Origin: Colwellia sp. M166
Lineage (GTDB): Bacteria > Pseudomonadota > Gammaproteobacteria > Enterobacterales > Alteromonadaceae
Assembly: GCF_024585285.1 (NCBI RefSeq)
Contig: NZ_CP040755.1
Coordinates: forward strand, 3,782,001-3,846,000
Direction of reading: 5' to 3'
Length of the DNA: 64,000 nucleotides
The notes under the pieces are model-generated. The model saw nothing but the letters and a program-made list of their open reading frames with translations, was not told the origin of the DNA and did no database searches. Shown piece by piece: positions 35,864-46,843 of the stretch (position 1 is its first letter; every line of letters starts with the position of its first letter). The translations under genes were made by a program, and so were the position numbers.

Positions 35864-36211
35864 CTGTTCCTATTTCTAACCGATAATAATTAGCTAAAAA
35901 AGGCGCGGCATGATAACACCCCCACTAATGGAGATCCAATATTATCGCTAAGGCTTATGACAAAATGCTAATTTAATTGTTTGTTGGCTGCTAATAAAAG
36001 CATAAAAATTGAATGTTTTTAGAGTAACGGCCTGCACCTTGGATGTGCAATAAGCCCTATTAAGGGGATTAATGATTATTGTACCTTTAACGTTGCAACC
36101 CAAGGTATTCTTTATCGTACTGAATTTTATAGTTTAATTTTTTATTTCCTTACTGGTATTAAGATTGCTTAGCCCTAGGTTCATTTTGCTCAGTTACTCA
36201 AGGAATTTTAC
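35864..36211 (+). promoter_or_regulatory. Upstream/leader region of the nitrate cluster
   Basis: No gene. Two small adjacent hairpins (TGCAC/GTGCA at 36033-36049; CCCT/AGGG at 36055-36066) and a competing long-range complement, ACCTTGG (36036-36042) with CCAAGGT (36100-36106), suggest alternative RNA structures ahead of the transporter gene. The hexaloop bases do not fit the ANTAR (NasR/NasT) two-hairpin consensus. Promoter elements could not be fixed. Confidence 0.35.
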
Positions 36212-37681
36212 ATGTCGGATCCTGCAGGGATTAAAATATTTTCATTTGTCGGTAAGATGAAAGTGCTGCACCTAAGTTGGATGGCATTTTTTATTACCTT
36301 TGCCGTGTGGTTTAACCACGCGCCATTACTTTCTGTCATAGCGGATAGCCTTAATTTATCCAGTGCTGAAATCAAAACGTTATTATTATTAAATGTCGCA
36401 TTGACCATTCCTGCGCGAGTCATTATCGGTATGCTAACTGACAAGTATGGTCCACGGCTTGTTTATGCAATATTGTTGGCATTGTGTAGCATTCCTTGTT
36501 TTATGTTTGCACTCGCTTCCGATTTTGAGCAAGCGGCGTTATCACGGTTTTTACTGGGCTTTATTGGTGCCGGTTTTGTTATCGGTATTCGCATGGTCAG
36601 TGAGTGGTTTCCAGCCAATGAACTCGGCACAGCTGAGGGGATTTATGGTGGTTGGGGCAACTTTGGTTCAGCCGCTGCAGCTATGTTACTCCCTAGTTTA
36701 GCGTTATTTTTTGGTGGTGAAGATGGATGGCGCTACGCCGTGGCATTGACGGGCGTGCTGAGTTTAGTTTTTAGTGTTATCTGGTATGTTAATGTTAGGG
36801 ATACTCCGCAAGGCTCTACTTATTTTAAGCCTAAAAGTAGTGGTGCAATGTTGGTCACTAGTCGCAATGACTTTTATCTTCTAATTTTAATGAAACTACC
36901 TATGTATGGTGCGTTAGCGCTGCTTACATGGAAGTTGTCGCCAAGTGGTGTGAGCTTACTGTCAGAGCAAAGTGCTATTTTGGTTTATTTAGCACTATTT
37001 GCTTTATTCATTATCGAGTTAATTCAAACCTATAAAGTGAATATCAAGGTTTTTGAGTCAACTATACCATCTGCGCAACAGTATAAATTTAAACAAGTTG
37101 CGGTACTGAATGTTTTATATTTTGCTACTTTTGGCTCTGAGCTTGCGGTGATTTCTATGTTGCCATTATTTTTTGCTGAAACCTTTGCTTTAGATATGGT
37201 GTTTGCCGCCATGTTGGCGTCAACTTATGCCTTTATGAATTTAATGTCACGTCCTGGTGGTGGTTGGCTAAGCGATAAATTTGGTCGCAAGAAAACCTTA
37301 TTAATTCTGACGGCGGGTTTAGCCTGTGGCTATTTTGCTATGTCGTTGATTTCAGGGGCTTGGCCACTAGCATTAGCGGTAGTAACAGCGATGCTATGTT
37401 CATTCTTTGTGCAAGCGGGTGAAGGGGCTGTTTTTGCGGCGGTACCATTAATCAAACGTAGCTTAACCGGACAAATTGCTGGCATGACTGGTGCTTATGG
37501 TAATGTTGGCGCTGTTGTCTATTTAACGGTGTTAACTTTTGTACCGTATAGCCAATTCTTTTTAGTCATTGCAGCAACCGCGGTGATAGGCTTTGTCGCT
37601 TTATTATTTATGGAAGAACCTAAAGGCAGTATTGCTGAGGTCCATGAAGATGGTACGGTAGAGCTTATTAGTGTCAGCTAG
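36212..37681 (+). CDS. Nitrate/nitrite MFS transporter (NarK/NasA type)
   Basis: 489 aa with about 12 transmembrane helices. The nitrate-porter signatures are [15 protein letters not shown] (helix 5) and [16 protein letters not shown] (helix 11), and the MFS loop reads [10 protein letters not shown]. It brings nitrate into the cell for assimilation. It is the first gene of the plus-strand cluster, and its stop overlaps the start of the phosphatase-kinase gene by 11 nt. The order transporter-kinase-nirB-nirD-nitrate reductase also occurs in Pseudomonas. Confidence 0.93.
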   Translation: MSDPAGIKIFSFVGKMKVLHLSWMAFFITFAVWFNHAPLLSVIADSLNLSSAEIKTLLLLNVALTIPARVIIGMLTDKYGPRLVYAILLALCSIPCFMFALASDFEQAALSRFLLGFIGAGFVIGIRMVSEWFPANELGTAEGIYGGWGNFGSAAAAMLLPSLALFFGGEDGWRYAVALTGVLSLVFSVIWYVNVRDTPQGSTYFKPKSSGAMLVTSRNDFYLLILMKLPMYGALALLTWKLSPSGVSLLSEQSAILVYLALFALFIIELIQTYKVNIKVFESTIPSAQQYKFKQVAVLNVLYFATFGSELAVISMLPLFFAETFALDMVFAAMLASTYAFMNLMSRPGGGWLSDKFGRKKTLLILTAGLACGYFAMSLISGAWPLALAVVTAMLCSFFVQAGEGAVFAAVPLIKRSLTGQIAGMTGAYGNVGAVVYLTVLTFVPYSQFFLVIAATAVIGFVALLFMEEPKGSIAEVHEDGTVELISVS

Positions 37682-39527
37682 TCAAATGATGAAAAGCCCA
37701 ATAGATAATAAGCCAGTAAAAGCTAGTAGCGCAACGCAAACCAGTGTGGCGCGCTCCAAGCTACCTGTTATTTTAGCCGTTGTTATTGGCGGCGCATCTC
37801 AAGCCGGTACAAAAGCTGAAAACCAAGATGCTTTTGCTGCCTTGCAACCGAGTGTCGCTGAACGAGAGTCAAAAGGCATCGTTGTTGCGATTGCCGATGG
37901 CGTTTCAAGTGCTAGCCATGCGGCGCAAGCTGCACAATTGTCGGTCACACAGTTTATTCAAGAGTATTATGCGACAACAGCATCTTGGTCAACGAATAAA
38001 TCAGCAGCTAAAGTACTAAAAAGTTTAAACCAGTGGTTATTTTCTCAAGGAGTAACTGGGTCTGTTACTGACTCTAAATGTCACCATGAAAATACTCAAC
38101 AGCAAACTGCACAATGGTTAACCACCTTCACGGCATTAATTGTTAAATCATCTAGTGCTTATATTTTCCACGTTGGCGACACACGTGTAGGTAAATATCG
38201 TCATGGCGAATATCACGTTATTACTCGTGATCATAATCAAAAACAAGGGCTCAGTGGCAGTTTACTTACCCGAGCGTTGGGGGCTGATAGCCATTTAAAA
38301 GTGGACCAATATCAGCTCGGCGTCAATGTCGGTGATATTTTTATGTTGACCAGTGATGGTGTCCATGAACATATACCTGGACAACAACTGACCAAGATAT
38401 TATCTGCAATACCAAAGCAGCCCAATAAAGTCATGCTTGAGCAAGTGAGTTTGCAAATTGTTACACAAGCAATTGCCGCGGGTAGTGAGGACAACGTAAG
38501 TTGTGTGCTGGTTTATATTGATGCTACACCTAAGCGAGAATTAGCCGAAATTGAACAAGACTTGTTGACGAGAATAATACCTCCAGCGCTGCAAGTTGGG
38601 CAGAAACTCGATGGCTATAAGGTAAAGAAAATATTGCATGCCAGTGTGCGATCGCACTTGTATTTAGTCGAACATGCAGATCACGAACAGCCATTAGTGT
38701 TAAAAGTGCCTTCGATGAACTTTATCGACGACGCTATCTATATTCAGGGCTTTTTACGAGAAGGTTGGGTGGGGGAGCGGATAAAGCATCGTAATGTTAT
38801 GCAGGTTATTACTAACCCGAATCCTAGCAAGGCGTTATATCATGTCTGTCAGTTTATTGATGGCCAACCCTTAAGTGAATGGATGCACGATAATCCCAAA
38901 CCAACTATTGCTCAGGTACGTGATATCGTTAGTCAAATAGTGAGTGCGCTGCGGGCATTTCAGCGTCTTGATTTAGTTCATCGAGACCTAAAGCCTGACA
39001 ACATTATGATTAATGCCTCTGGGCAGATCACGCTAATTGACTACGGTACGGTTTTAATTGCCGCGCAAGATGAAGTAACAACTGGCCTGCCAGAAACGGT
39101 GCCGCAAGGTACGCTGAATTACATTGCACCTGAAACATTACTGACGATGCATGCCGACCACCAAAGTGATTTATTTTCACTTGCTGTTGTTTGTTATGAA
39201 ATGCTTTCGGGAGCATTACCTTATAAGCCGATGGCGTCGAGCCATGAAAAAGTAAAAGCCTACCCTTTATGGCAATATCGCAGTATTAAAGATTACCGTA
39301 ATGAATTACCTTTGTGGCTAGATTTAACCTTGAAAAAAGCCTTACAAGCCAATCCAAAGGATCGTTATCATGCCTTTTCTGAATTTCTCACTGATCTTAA
39401 TAAGCCTAACCTTGATGTGTTGCAAGCATATCAAAACCTACCGTTTATAAAACGTTACCCAATTCAATTTTGGCAAGCGACGACATTTATTTTGTTGATC
39501 ACACTGCTAGGCGTTATCGCTTTTTAA
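37671..39527 (+). CDS. Bifunctional PP2C phosphatase/Ser-Thr protein kinase, membrane-anchored
   Basis: 618 aa fusion. The N-terminal PP2C domain (about 30-290) shows [39 protein letters not shown] and GSEDNVSC. The kinase domain (about 310-590) has the catalytic loop [15 protein letters not shown] in place of DFG, and IAPETLL for APE; the ATP-binding Lys is in LVLKVPS. The glycine-rich loop ([14 protein letters not shown]) lacks GxGxxG. A single C-terminal helix ([13 protein letters not shown]) anchors it with both domains cytosolic. Located between nitrate transporter and nirB, so it may control nitrate uptake or reduction. Confidence 0.93.
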   Translation: MSASQMMKSPIDNKPVKASSATQTSVARSKLPVILAVVIGGASQAGTKAENQDAFAALQPSVAERESKGIVVAIADGVSSASHAAQAAQLSVTQFIQEYYATTASWSTNKSAAKVLKSLNQWLFSQGVTGSVTDSKCHHENTQQQTAQWLTTFTALIVKSSSAYIFHVGDTRVGKYRHGEYHVITRDHNQKQGLSGSLLTRALGADSHLKVDQYQLGVNVGDIFMLTSDGVHEHIPGQQLTKILSAIPKQPNKVMLEQVSLQIVTQAIAAGSEDNVSCVLVYIDATPKRELAEIEQDLLTRIIPPALQVGQKLDGYKVKKILHASVRSHLYLVEHADHEQPLVLKVPSMNFIDDAIYIQGFLREGWVGERIKHRNVMQVITNPNPSKALYHVCQFIDGQPLSEWMHDNPKPTIAQVRDIVSQIVSALRAFQRLDLVHRDLKPDNIMINASGQITLIDYGTVLIAAQDEVTTGLPETVPQGTLNYIAPETLLTMHADHQSDLFSLAVVCYEMLSGALPYKPMASSHEKVKAYPLWQYRSIKDYRNELPLWLDLTLKKALQANPKDRYHAFSEFLTDLNKPNLDVLQAYQNLPFIKRYPIQFWQATTFILLITLLGVIAF

Positions 39528-39810
39528 TCGTAGTACATTACTGCATCAATATAACAAGGGCGATTAACTGCACAGCAGTGGTGCGGCTGCATCATCATAC
39601 TAGTGCATTAGCACGCCATAATTGTTTGATAAATATTTTAGTTATTGTTTTTAAAGTTAAAAGTTAACTGGCACCAGCTTTGCAACTAGATCTATTAAGT
39701 TCAGCCAAGGTAAATTAAAAGCACTTAAGATAAGTGATTTTTCTTTGGCGGTCATCTGACTAAAAGTAAGTTTTTCGGTTTAACACGAGTCATAAATAAG
39801 TAGGTGTAGG

Positions 39811-42402
39811 TTGATGGATATAGATAATCAGGCAGTGGTAAAAACAAAAGTTGTTGTTGTTGGCAATGGTATGGTTGGTCATCACTTTGTTGAACAACTT
39901 GTTGAGCTAAGTAATAGCGAACAAGCGGTAGAGATAACCGTACTCTGTGCTGAATCGAGACTGGCTTACGACCGCGTACATCTGTCGGAGTATTTTGCCG
40001 GTAAATCGGCGGCAGATTTAGCCATGACAGACGAAAAAACCTATCAACAATGGCAAGTGAATTTCGCCGTTGATGCTAAGGTTAGTCATATCGACAAAGC
40101 GCAAGGCTTCGTTGAAACAGAGCAAGGAGAGCGCTATCACTATGATAAATTAGTGCTTGCTACGGGCTCGTATCCTTTTGTGCCACCTATCCCAGGTAAA
40201 GATCGCGAACATTGCTTAGTGTATCGTACCATTGATGATCTTGATGCTATTCAAGCAAGTGCCGATAAAAGTAAGGTTGGCGTTGTTATTGGTGGCGGGC
40301 TGCTTGGTTTAGAAGCTGCTAATGCTCTGAAACAATTAGGCTTAAAAACTCATGTAGTTGAATTTGCCCCACAATTGATGGGGGTGCAAGTTGATGCAGG
40401 CGGTGGACGATTACTGAAAAGTAAAATTGAACAGTTAGGTGTGCAAGTGCATACGTCAAAAGCCACCAATGAAATTGTTGATGGTGATCATTGTCGCTAC
40501 AAGCTTTGTTTTAGTGATGGCAGTGAACTAGAAACTGATTTGATTTTATTTTCAGCCGGTATCAGGCCCTTTGATAACCTCGCTCGTGACTTTGATCTCG
40601 CTATTGGTGAACGTGGCGGCATTGTTATTAATAATCAATGTCAAACTTCTGATAATAATATCTACGCTATTGGTGAGTGTGCGTTGTGGAGCAACTTTAT
40701 TTTTGGTTTAGTTGCGCCTGGTTATGCCATGGCAAAAGTAACGGCAAAACATATTCTGGGTGAAGAGCAACATTTCACCGGTGCTGATATGAGTACCAAG
40801 CTTAAGCTAATGGGGGTAGACGTTGGCTCCATTGGTGACGCCCATGCGAAAACATCAGGCTCACTCTGTTATACCTATGAAAATCAGCCGAATGGTGTTT
40901 ACAAAAAAATTGTTGTTAATGCCGAAAAAACTAAGCTACTCGGTGCGGTCCTTATTGGTGACACCAGTGAATACGACACCTTGTTACAATACATGCTCAA
41001 TGCTATTGATTTACCGGCGTCACCAGAGTCGTTGATTTTGCCGATGGCGGCTGATAAACCGGCCTTAGGGGTTGATGCTTTACCAGATAGCGCGACCATT
41101 TGTTCTTGTCATAACGTCACTAAAGGCGACATTGTCAGTGCTATTGATAACGGTGCTTGTAGTGTTGGCGATATTAAAACTTGTACCAAAGCGAGCTCGG
41201 GCTGCGGTGGTTGTACCGCGCTAGTGAAAAATGTCACCGACAGCTTACTTGAGCAACGTGGCGTTGAGGTTAAAAAAGATATCTGTGAGCACTTTGCTCA
41301 TTCACGCCGAGAGTTGTTCGATATTGTCAAAGTAGAGAAAATCACCACCTTTGAACAATTATTATCGTCACACGGTCAAGGTTTGGGCTGTGAAGTGTGT
41401 AAACCATTAACGGCATCTATTTTAGCTTCCGTTTGGAATGATTATATTTTAGAAAAGTCTCATGTCGGTCTACAAGATACCAACGATAACTATCTTGCTA
41501 ACATGCAAAAAGACGGCACTTACTCGGTTGTTCCGCGTATTGCCGGTGGTGAAATTACGCCCGATAAGTTGATAGTGTTGGGTGAGGTAGCAAAAAAATA
41601 TAATTTATATACCAAGATTACCGGTGGTCAGCGCGTTGATTTATTTGGCGCACGCGTAGAGCAGTTACCGCCTATTTGGCAAGAACTCATTGACGCCGGT
41701 TTTGAAACTGGCCATGCCTATGGCAAGTCGCTAAGAACCGTAAAGTCTTGTGTTGGCTCGAGTTGGTGTCGATACGGTGTACAAGACAGTATTGGTATGG
41801 CGATATTATTGGAAAATCGTTACAAAGGTTTACGTGCCCCACATAAAATTAAATTTGCCGTATCAGGTTGTACAAGAGAGTGCGCTGAGGCACAAAGTAA
41901 GGACATTGGCATTATTGCCACAGAGAAAGGTTGGAACCTTTATGTTTGCGGCAACGGTGGTATGAAACCGCGTCATGGTGATTTATTTACCACAGATTTA
42001 GATGACGAAACATTGATTAAATATATCGACCGAATTTTGATGTTTTATGTTAATACCGGTGACAGGTTGCAACGTACCTCTGTGTGGATGGATAACTTAG
42101 AAGGCGGGTTGAGTTATTTACAAAATGTTGTTATTGACGACAGTTTGCAAATTGCTGATGAACTTGAAAAACAAATGCAGCTTATCGTCGGTAGCTATCA
42201 ATGTGAGTGGAAAACGACATTGGCTGATCCGCAAGCCTTAAAACGTTTTAAACCTTTTGTAAATTCTGACAAGCCGGATACAAATATTCAATTTGTTGAG
42301 GAGCGTCAACAAATTAGACCAGCTTATCAGCACGAACGTATCGCAGTGAAAATGTCTGAAAGTTCAGCAACACAAAGCCCTAAAATTGTTGAACCTGCAT
42401 AA
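39811..42402 (+). CDS. nirB: Assimilatory nitrite reductase NAD(P)H large subunit
   Basis: 863 aa cytosolic enzyme reducing nitrite to ammonium. FAD/NAD-binding domains come first (VVVGNGMVGHHF; GVVIGGGLLGLEAANALK), then a BFD-type [2Fe-2S] region (CSCHNVTKGD...CTKASSGCGGC), then the sirohaem domain with cluster ligands CVGSSWC and CTREC. Length equals known NirB (about 850 aa). NirD follows, with the usual small overlap or adjacency. A ribosome site AGGTGTAGG precedes the ATG. Confidence 0.96.
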   Translation: MMDIDNQAVVKTKVVVVGNGMVGHHFVEQLVELSNSEQAVEITVLCAESRLAYDRVHLSEYFAGKSAADLAMTDEKTYQQWQVNFAVDAKVSHIDKAQGFVETEQGERYHYDKLVLATGSYPFVPPIPGKDREHCLVYRTIDDLDAIQASADKSKVGVVIGGGLLGLEAANALKQLGLKTHVVEFAPQLMGVQVDAGGGRLLKSKIEQLGVQVHTSKATNEIVDGDHCRYKLCFSDGSELETDLILFSAGIRPFDNLARDFDLAIGERGGIVINNQCQTSDNNIYAIGECALWSNFIFGLVAPGYAMAKVTAKHILGEEQHFTGADMSTKLKLMGVDVGSIGDAHAKTSGSLCYTYENQPNGVYKKIVVNAEKTKLLGAVLIGDTSEYDTLLQYMLNAIDLPASPESLILPMAADKPALGVDALPDSATICSCHNVTKGDIVSAIDNGACSVGDIKTCTKASSGCGGCTALVKNVTDSLLEQRGVEVKKDICEHFAHSRRELFDIVKVEKITTFEQLLSSHGQGLGCEVCKPLTASILASVWNDYILEKSHVGLQDTNDNYLANMQKDGTYSVVPRIAGGEITPDKLIVLGEVAKKYNLYTKITGGQRVDLFGARVEQLPPIWQELIDAGFETGHAYGKSLRTVKSCVGSSWCRYGVQDSIGMAILLENRYKGLRAPHKIKFAVSGCTRECAEAQSKDIGIIATEKGWNLYVCGNGGMKPRHGDLFTTDLDDETLIKYIDRILMFYVNTGDRLQRTSVWMDNLEGGLSYLQNVVIDDSLQIADELEKQMQLIVGSYQCEWKTTLADPQALKRFKPFVNSDKPDTNIQFVEERQQIRPAYQHERIAVKMSESSATQSPKIVEPA

Positions 42403-42412
42403 GGAGAAATAT

Positions 42413-42802
42413 ATGTCGTTAAAAACAGCAACTCAATGGTCGAATTCAGCAGAAGGTCAGCAATGGCAAACGGTTTGTCAGATGGCAGACTTGATTACCA
42501 ACTCCGGCGTTTGTGCGCTTATTGAGCAAAGTGATAAAGCAATCGTTGATGAACAGGTGGCTATTTTTCATTTGCCGAATACTGAGCAACAAGTCTATGC
42601 TATTGGTAATTATGACCCTATTGGCAAAGCTAATGTGCTTTATCGCGGTATTGTTGGCAGCATTGGTGAGCATCTTGTTGTCGCCTCACCATTGTTTAAA
42701 CAGCATTTTTCACTGCAAACTGGCCAGTGTTTACAGCAAGATATCAGTGTAAAGCATTACCCCGTAAGGATTATGGAACAGCAAGTACAGTTGTTGGTTT
42801 GA
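42413..42802 (+). CDS. nirD: Nitrite reductase small subunit
   Basis: 129 aa Rieske-like subunit. ATG 42413 is preferred because AAGGAGA stands directly upstream; the longer frame from 42386 overlaps nirB. It has the NirD fold segments FHLPNTEQQVYAIGNYDPIGKANVLYRG and an absence of the Rieske Cys/His ligands, which is normal for NirD. Confidence 0.94.
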   Translation: MSLKTATQWSNSAEGQQWQTVCQMADLITNSGVCALIEQSDKAIVDEQVAIFHLPNTEQQVYAIGNYDPIGKANVLYRGIVGSIGEHLVVASPLFKQHFSLQTGQCLQQDISVKHYPVRIMEQQVQLLV

Positions 42803-42902
42803 GTTTATTAACAAGCTTTCTAAGTAGCGCTGGTTAAGCGCAGTCATGTAATTCATAGGTAAGCAGGCATTGTGAAAGCACAATGCCTTTTAGGGGATAG
42901 TA

Positions 42903-45659
42903 GTGCAAGCTGAGCAAATCATCGAAAGTACCTGTGCTTATTGTGGCGTCGGTTGTGGCATTGATATTACTAAGCAAGGCGAAAAAGCTAAGAAGCTGCA
43001 AGCCAGCGCAGATCATCCAGCAAATTTTGGTCGGCTTTGTGTTAAAGGTAGTAATCTACTCAATACGATCAGCGAGAGCGGGCGCTTACTTGTGCCTGAG
43101 ATAAATGGTCAACAAGTGCCTTGGTCTGATGCTATTGAGCAAGTTGCCAGAGGTTTTGCTGACACCATTAAAAAGTACGGTAAAAACTCAGTGGCGTTTT
43201 ATGTCTCAGGGCAATTATTAACCGAAGATTATTATCTCGCCAATAAACTCATGAAAGGTTATATCGGCTCGGGCAATATTGACACTAATTCACGGCTTTG
43301 TATGTCATCTGCGGTTGCTGCTTATAAACGCAGCTTTGGCGAAGATGTTGTGCCGTGTAATTATCGTGATTTAGAAACTACTGAGCTGCTATTAATCACC
43401 GGTTCAAATGCCGCGTGGACACATCCTGTTTTATTTCAACGTATTGAGCGAGCGAGAAAAATTAACCCTAATATGAAATTAGTGGTTATTGACCCGCGTG
43501 CTACAGCAACCAGTGGCGCGGCAGATTATCATCTTGCTATTAAACCCGGCACCGACGCGGCATTTTTTAATGGTTTATTATCTTACTTATCTCAGCATGG
43601 CGGCGTAGATCAAAACTATTTAGCTGATCATACTGAAGGCTTTGATGATGCCCTAGCTCAAGCATCATTATGGCCGGTAGAGCGTGTTGCTCGTTATTGT
43701 GATATTAAGCAAAGTCAGCTTGTGCAGGTTTATCAATTATTTGTTGACAGTTATTCGGCTATCACGCTGTATTCAATGGGTATTAACCAATCCAGTAGCG
43801 GGGTTGATAAATGCCAGAGTATTATTAATTGTCATTTAGCCAGTGGAAAAATAGCCAAACCGGGCTGTGGGCCATTTTCTATTACTGGCCAGCCCAATGC
43901 CATGGGCGGTCGAGAGGTTGGCGGCTTAGCTAACCAGTTAACGGCACACCTTGATATTGACAATAAAGCTCATCGTGACCATGTGCAAAGCTATTGGCAA
44001 TCGCCGACCATGGTGACCTCGGCAGGTAAAAGTGCAGTCGCGATGTTTGATGCAATCGAACAAGGTGAAATCAAGGCCGTCTGGATCATGGCGACAAATC
44101 CTATGGTGAGCTTACCAGAGCGTGATAAAATCAAGCGCGCGCTAAGCCAATGTCCATTGGTGGTAGTTTCTGATTGTGTTAGTGATAATGACACGTTAGC
44201 ACTTGCTGATATTAAATTACCAGCCACGCCTTGGTTAGAAAAAAATGGCACTGTGACTAACTCCGAGCGTCGTATTTCTCGACAAAGATCGGTGCAAGCA
44301 CCGAAGGGTCAAGCTCGCCATGATTGGCAAATTATAGCTGATGTTGCAAAGAGTATGGGATTTTCAGGCTTTGACTATCAGCATGTTAGCGATGTATTCA
44401 CTGAGTTTGCCGGCCTAACTGCCGTCAATCAACAGTCAAATCGTATTTTTGATATTTCCGGCTTAGCGAGTTTATCTCCTGAGGCATACGATAAGCTCAG
44501 ACCGATGCAATGGCCAATCAATCGTGACTATCCAGCAGGGTGTTCACAAGTGTTTGAAAATGGATGTTTTGCTACTAAGAGCCAAAAAGCACAGCTCTTT
44601 GCTGTTACGCCCCAATTCTCCGCACTAGCAACCGATAAAGACTTCCCTTTTAGCTTAAATAGCGGTCGTTTACGAGATCACTGGCATAGTATGACGCGCA
44701 CAGGTTTAGCATCAGAATTAACTCAACATACCACTAAGCCGTATTTATACCTTAACCCACGTGATCTCACCGCACTTGATGTCATGGAAAATGACATCGT
44801 AGCGATACACTCAGTTTGCTCTGGAAATGAACCTGTTTTACTGCAAATTCAGGCGGATGAGGGCATACGTGATAACGAGTGTTTTATGCCGATCCATTGG
44901 AATGAACAATTTGCTTCTCATGCTAATGCTAGCCGTTTGTATCCAAGTATTGTTGACGCTATATCTGGGCAACCGGAAAGTAAACAAGTGCCGATAGCAA
45001 TTAAGAGCACTCAGTTCAAGCAGTTTATTGAATGTCATCTTGATGATGCACTTTTAGCTCAGGTTGATGTTAAGTCAAGATTGCACAATATGGATTTCTG
45101 GCTAAAAAATAAGACCAATTATGGTATGCAATTAAGCCTGGCGAATAAGGCCCCAATAACTGATTTAATGTTATGGTGTCAGCAATTGATTAGCGAGAAA
45201 ATTGACGGTAAAACAGCTACGACAAAAGCCGCGGCGCCGACATTGTCGTTAAATCTAGAGTGGTTGAGTTTTGGTGATGCCGCAACCCAGTACATTATTT
45301 TGTTAGCGGATAAAAAATTGCTATTTGCTTGTTATGTTTCAACGCAATGGCCTGAATTTGAAAATGCTTGGTTTCAGCACTTGTTTAGCAAAGAGACTTT
45401 AGATTTTAGTGATATACAGGCGTTGTTGATTGGTCAAGCAAGCAGTGAGTTTAGTCTAGGTAAGCAAGTTTGTTCCTGCTTTAATGTTGCACAAAACACC
45501 ATTGTTGACGCGATAAAGGCAGGAGCGACGACCGTTGAACAATTGGGGGAAAGCTTAAAATGTGGTACTAATTGTGGCTCTTGTAAGCCTGAACTTGCTA
45601 ATATGATAACGCAGCATAGTCGTCATGCTGGACTTGAGATAGCAACAATGTTGCAGTAA
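42903..45659 (+). CDS. nasA: Assimilatory nitrate reductase catalytic subunit
   Basis: 918 aa Mo-bis-MGD enzyme reducing nitrate to nitrite in the cytosol. The N-terminal [4Fe-4S] motif is CAYCGVGCGID plus a Cys in RLCVKGSN. Molybdopterin oxidoreductase domains fill residues 60-700, including the Cys region near NSRLCMSSAV. A C-terminal BFD-type [2Fe-2S] domain (CSCFNVAQNTIVDAIKAG...CGTNCGSCKPE) accepts electrons, as in Klebsiella-type NasA. No separate NasB/NasC electron-donor gene is adjacent. A terminator closes the cluster. Confidence 0.95.
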   Translation: MQAEQIIESTCAYCGVGCGIDITKQGEKAKKLQASADHPANFGRLCVKGSNLLNTISESGRLLVPEINGQQVPWSDAIEQVARGFADTIKKYGKNSVAFYVSGQLLTEDYYLANKLMKGYIGSGNIDTNSRLCMSSAVAAYKRSFGEDVVPCNYRDLETTELLLITGSNAAWTHPVLFQRIERARKINPNMKLVVIDPRATATSGAADYHLAIKPGTDAAFFNGLLSYLSQHGGVDQNYLADHTEGFDDALAQASLWPVERVARYCDIKQSQLVQVYQLFVDSYSAITLYSMGINQSSSGVDKCQSIINCHLASGKIAKPGCGPFSITGQPNAMGGREVGGLANQLTAHLDIDNKAHRDHVQSYWQSPTMVTSAGKSAVAMFDAIEQGEIKAVWIMATNPMVSLPERDKIKRALSQCPLVVVSDCVSDNDTLALADIKLPATPWLEKNGTVTNSERRISRQRSVQAPKGQARHDWQIIADVAKSMGFSGFDYQHVSDVFTEFAGLTAVNQQSNRIFDISGLASLSPEAYDKLRPMQWPINRDYPAGCSQVFENGCFATKSQKAQLFAVTPQFSALATDKDFPFSLNSGRLRDHWHSMTRTGLASELTQHTTKPYLYLNPRDLTALDVMENDIVAIHSVCSGNEPVLLQIQADEGIRDNECFMPIHWNEQFASHANASRLYPSIVDAISGQPESKQVPIAIKSTQFKQFIECHLDDALLAQVDVKSRLHNMDFWLKNKTNYGMQLSLANKAPITDLMLWCQQLISEKIDGKTATTKAAAPTLSLNLEWLSFGDAATQYIILLADKKLLFACYVSTQWPEFENAWFQHLFSKETLDFSDIQALLIGQASSEFSLGKQVCSCFNVAQNTIVDAIKAGATTVEQLGESLKCGTNCGSCKPELANMITQHSRHAGLEIATMLQ

Positions 45660-45716
45660 TTTAACTGACACTACATTGGTGTCATCAGCTGTATGATGAC
45701 AAAATATGTGGGTAAT

Positions 45717-45742
45717 AAAAAAGCACCCTAGGGTGCTTTTTT
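45717..45742. terminator. Bidirectional intrinsic terminator between nasA and prs
   Basis: AAAAAAGCACCC and GGGTGCTTTTTT form a strong stem with A/T tracts on both sides, suitable for both convergent transcripts. Confidence 0.92.
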
Positions 45743-45771
45743 CATGCTGTGCAGAAATTTGCTAAATTTGA

Positions 45772-46746
45772 TTAGGCATCAAACATGGCAGAAATTGATT
45801 CTTCGTTACAAACACGACGAATCGCTTCTGACAACATGCCACTTAAGGTAAGTTGACGAACTTTCCCTAGTGCTTTAATTTCATCAGATAATGGAATTGA
45901 GTCAGTGACTACCACTTCATCAATAACTGAGTTTTTCAAGTTTTCAGCAGCATTACCAGAAAGGACCGGATGAGTAGCATAAGCAAATACGCGTTTAGCA
46001 CCGTGTTCTTTTAAAGCTTCAGCAGCTTTTGCCAACGTGCCACCGGTATCAATCATGTCATCAACGATGAAACAGTCGCGACCTTTAACATCACCAATAA
46101 TATGCATAACTTGAGCTACGTTCGCTTTAGGGCGACGTTTATCGATAATCGCAAGGTCAGCATCATCTAATAATTTAGCGACGGCACGCGCACGTACAAC
46201 ACCACCAATATCAGGAGAAACCACCACAGGATTTTCAATGTTACGCTCTAACATATCTTCAAGTAAGATAGGTGTACCAAAAACGTTATCTACTGGTACA
46301 TCAAAAAAGCCTTGAATTTGCTCTGCGTGTAAATCAACCGTTAAGACACGGTCAACACCTACACTTGATAAGAAGTCAGCAACAACCTTCGCAGTGATTG
46401 GCACACGAGCGCTGCGTACACGACGGTCTTGACGCGCATAACCAAAATAAGGCATAACGGCAGTAATACGTCCGGCTGATGCACGACGTAGCGCATCAAT
46501 CATCACGATTAGTTCCATTAAATTATCGTTAGTAGGGGCACAGGTTGATTGAATAATAAAAACATCGGCACCACGCACGTTTTCAGTAATTTCAACACTA
46601 ATTTCACCATCACTAAAACTACCAATTTTGGCTTCGCCTAAGGTGATGTATAAGCGATTAGCTATTTGTTTGGCCAGTTCAGGGGTGGCGTTACCCGCAA
46701 AAATCTTCATGTCAGGCACTGTCAGTTCCTCAGAAATTTTTGACAT
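45772..46746 (-). CDS. prs: Ribose-phosphate pyrophosphokinase
   Basis: 324 aa. It makes PRPP from ribose 5-phosphate and ATP. The PRPP loop is [15 protein letters not shown] and the flexible-loop region [18 protein letters not shown]. The start may be the internal Met at 46716 ([13 protein letters not shown]), which matches typical Prs N-termini; the 10 extra residues are unusual. It follows ispE on the minus strand. Confidence 0.96.
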   Translation of the reverse strand: MSKISEELTVPDMKIFAGNATPELAKQIANRLYITLGEAKIGSFSDGEISVEITENVRGADVFIIQSTCAPTNDNLMELIVMIDALRRASAGRITAVMPYFGYARQDRRVRSARVPITAKVVADFLSSVGVDRVLTVDLHAEQIQGFFDVPVDNVFGTPILLEDMLERNIENPVVVSPDIGGVVRARAVAKLLDDADLAIIDKRRPKANVAQVMHIIGDVKGRDCFIVDDMIDTGGTLAKAAEALKEHGAKRVFAYATHPVLSGNAAENLKNSVIDEVVVTDSIPLSDEIKALGKVRQLTLSGMLSEAIRRVCNEESISAMFDA

Positions 46747-46843
46747 CTAAATTACGATACTGAATTAAACGGTAAGTTAAATATCAGCAAATTATTTTAT
46801 TTTTGCCAGTTTTAATGGCATATATATGAAATTTCATCCGAAC

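Noticed and set aside
35990..36110. ANTAR-type (NasR/NasT) two-hairpin antiterminator
   Set aside because: The loops are 7 and 4-6 nt and lack the conserved A and G positions, and no terminator with a T-tract follows.
37671..39527. Separate phosphatase and kinase genes fused by a sequencing error
   Set aside because: The frame is continuous, the two domains join through a smooth linker, and similar fusions are known in nitrate clusters of other gammaproteobacteria.
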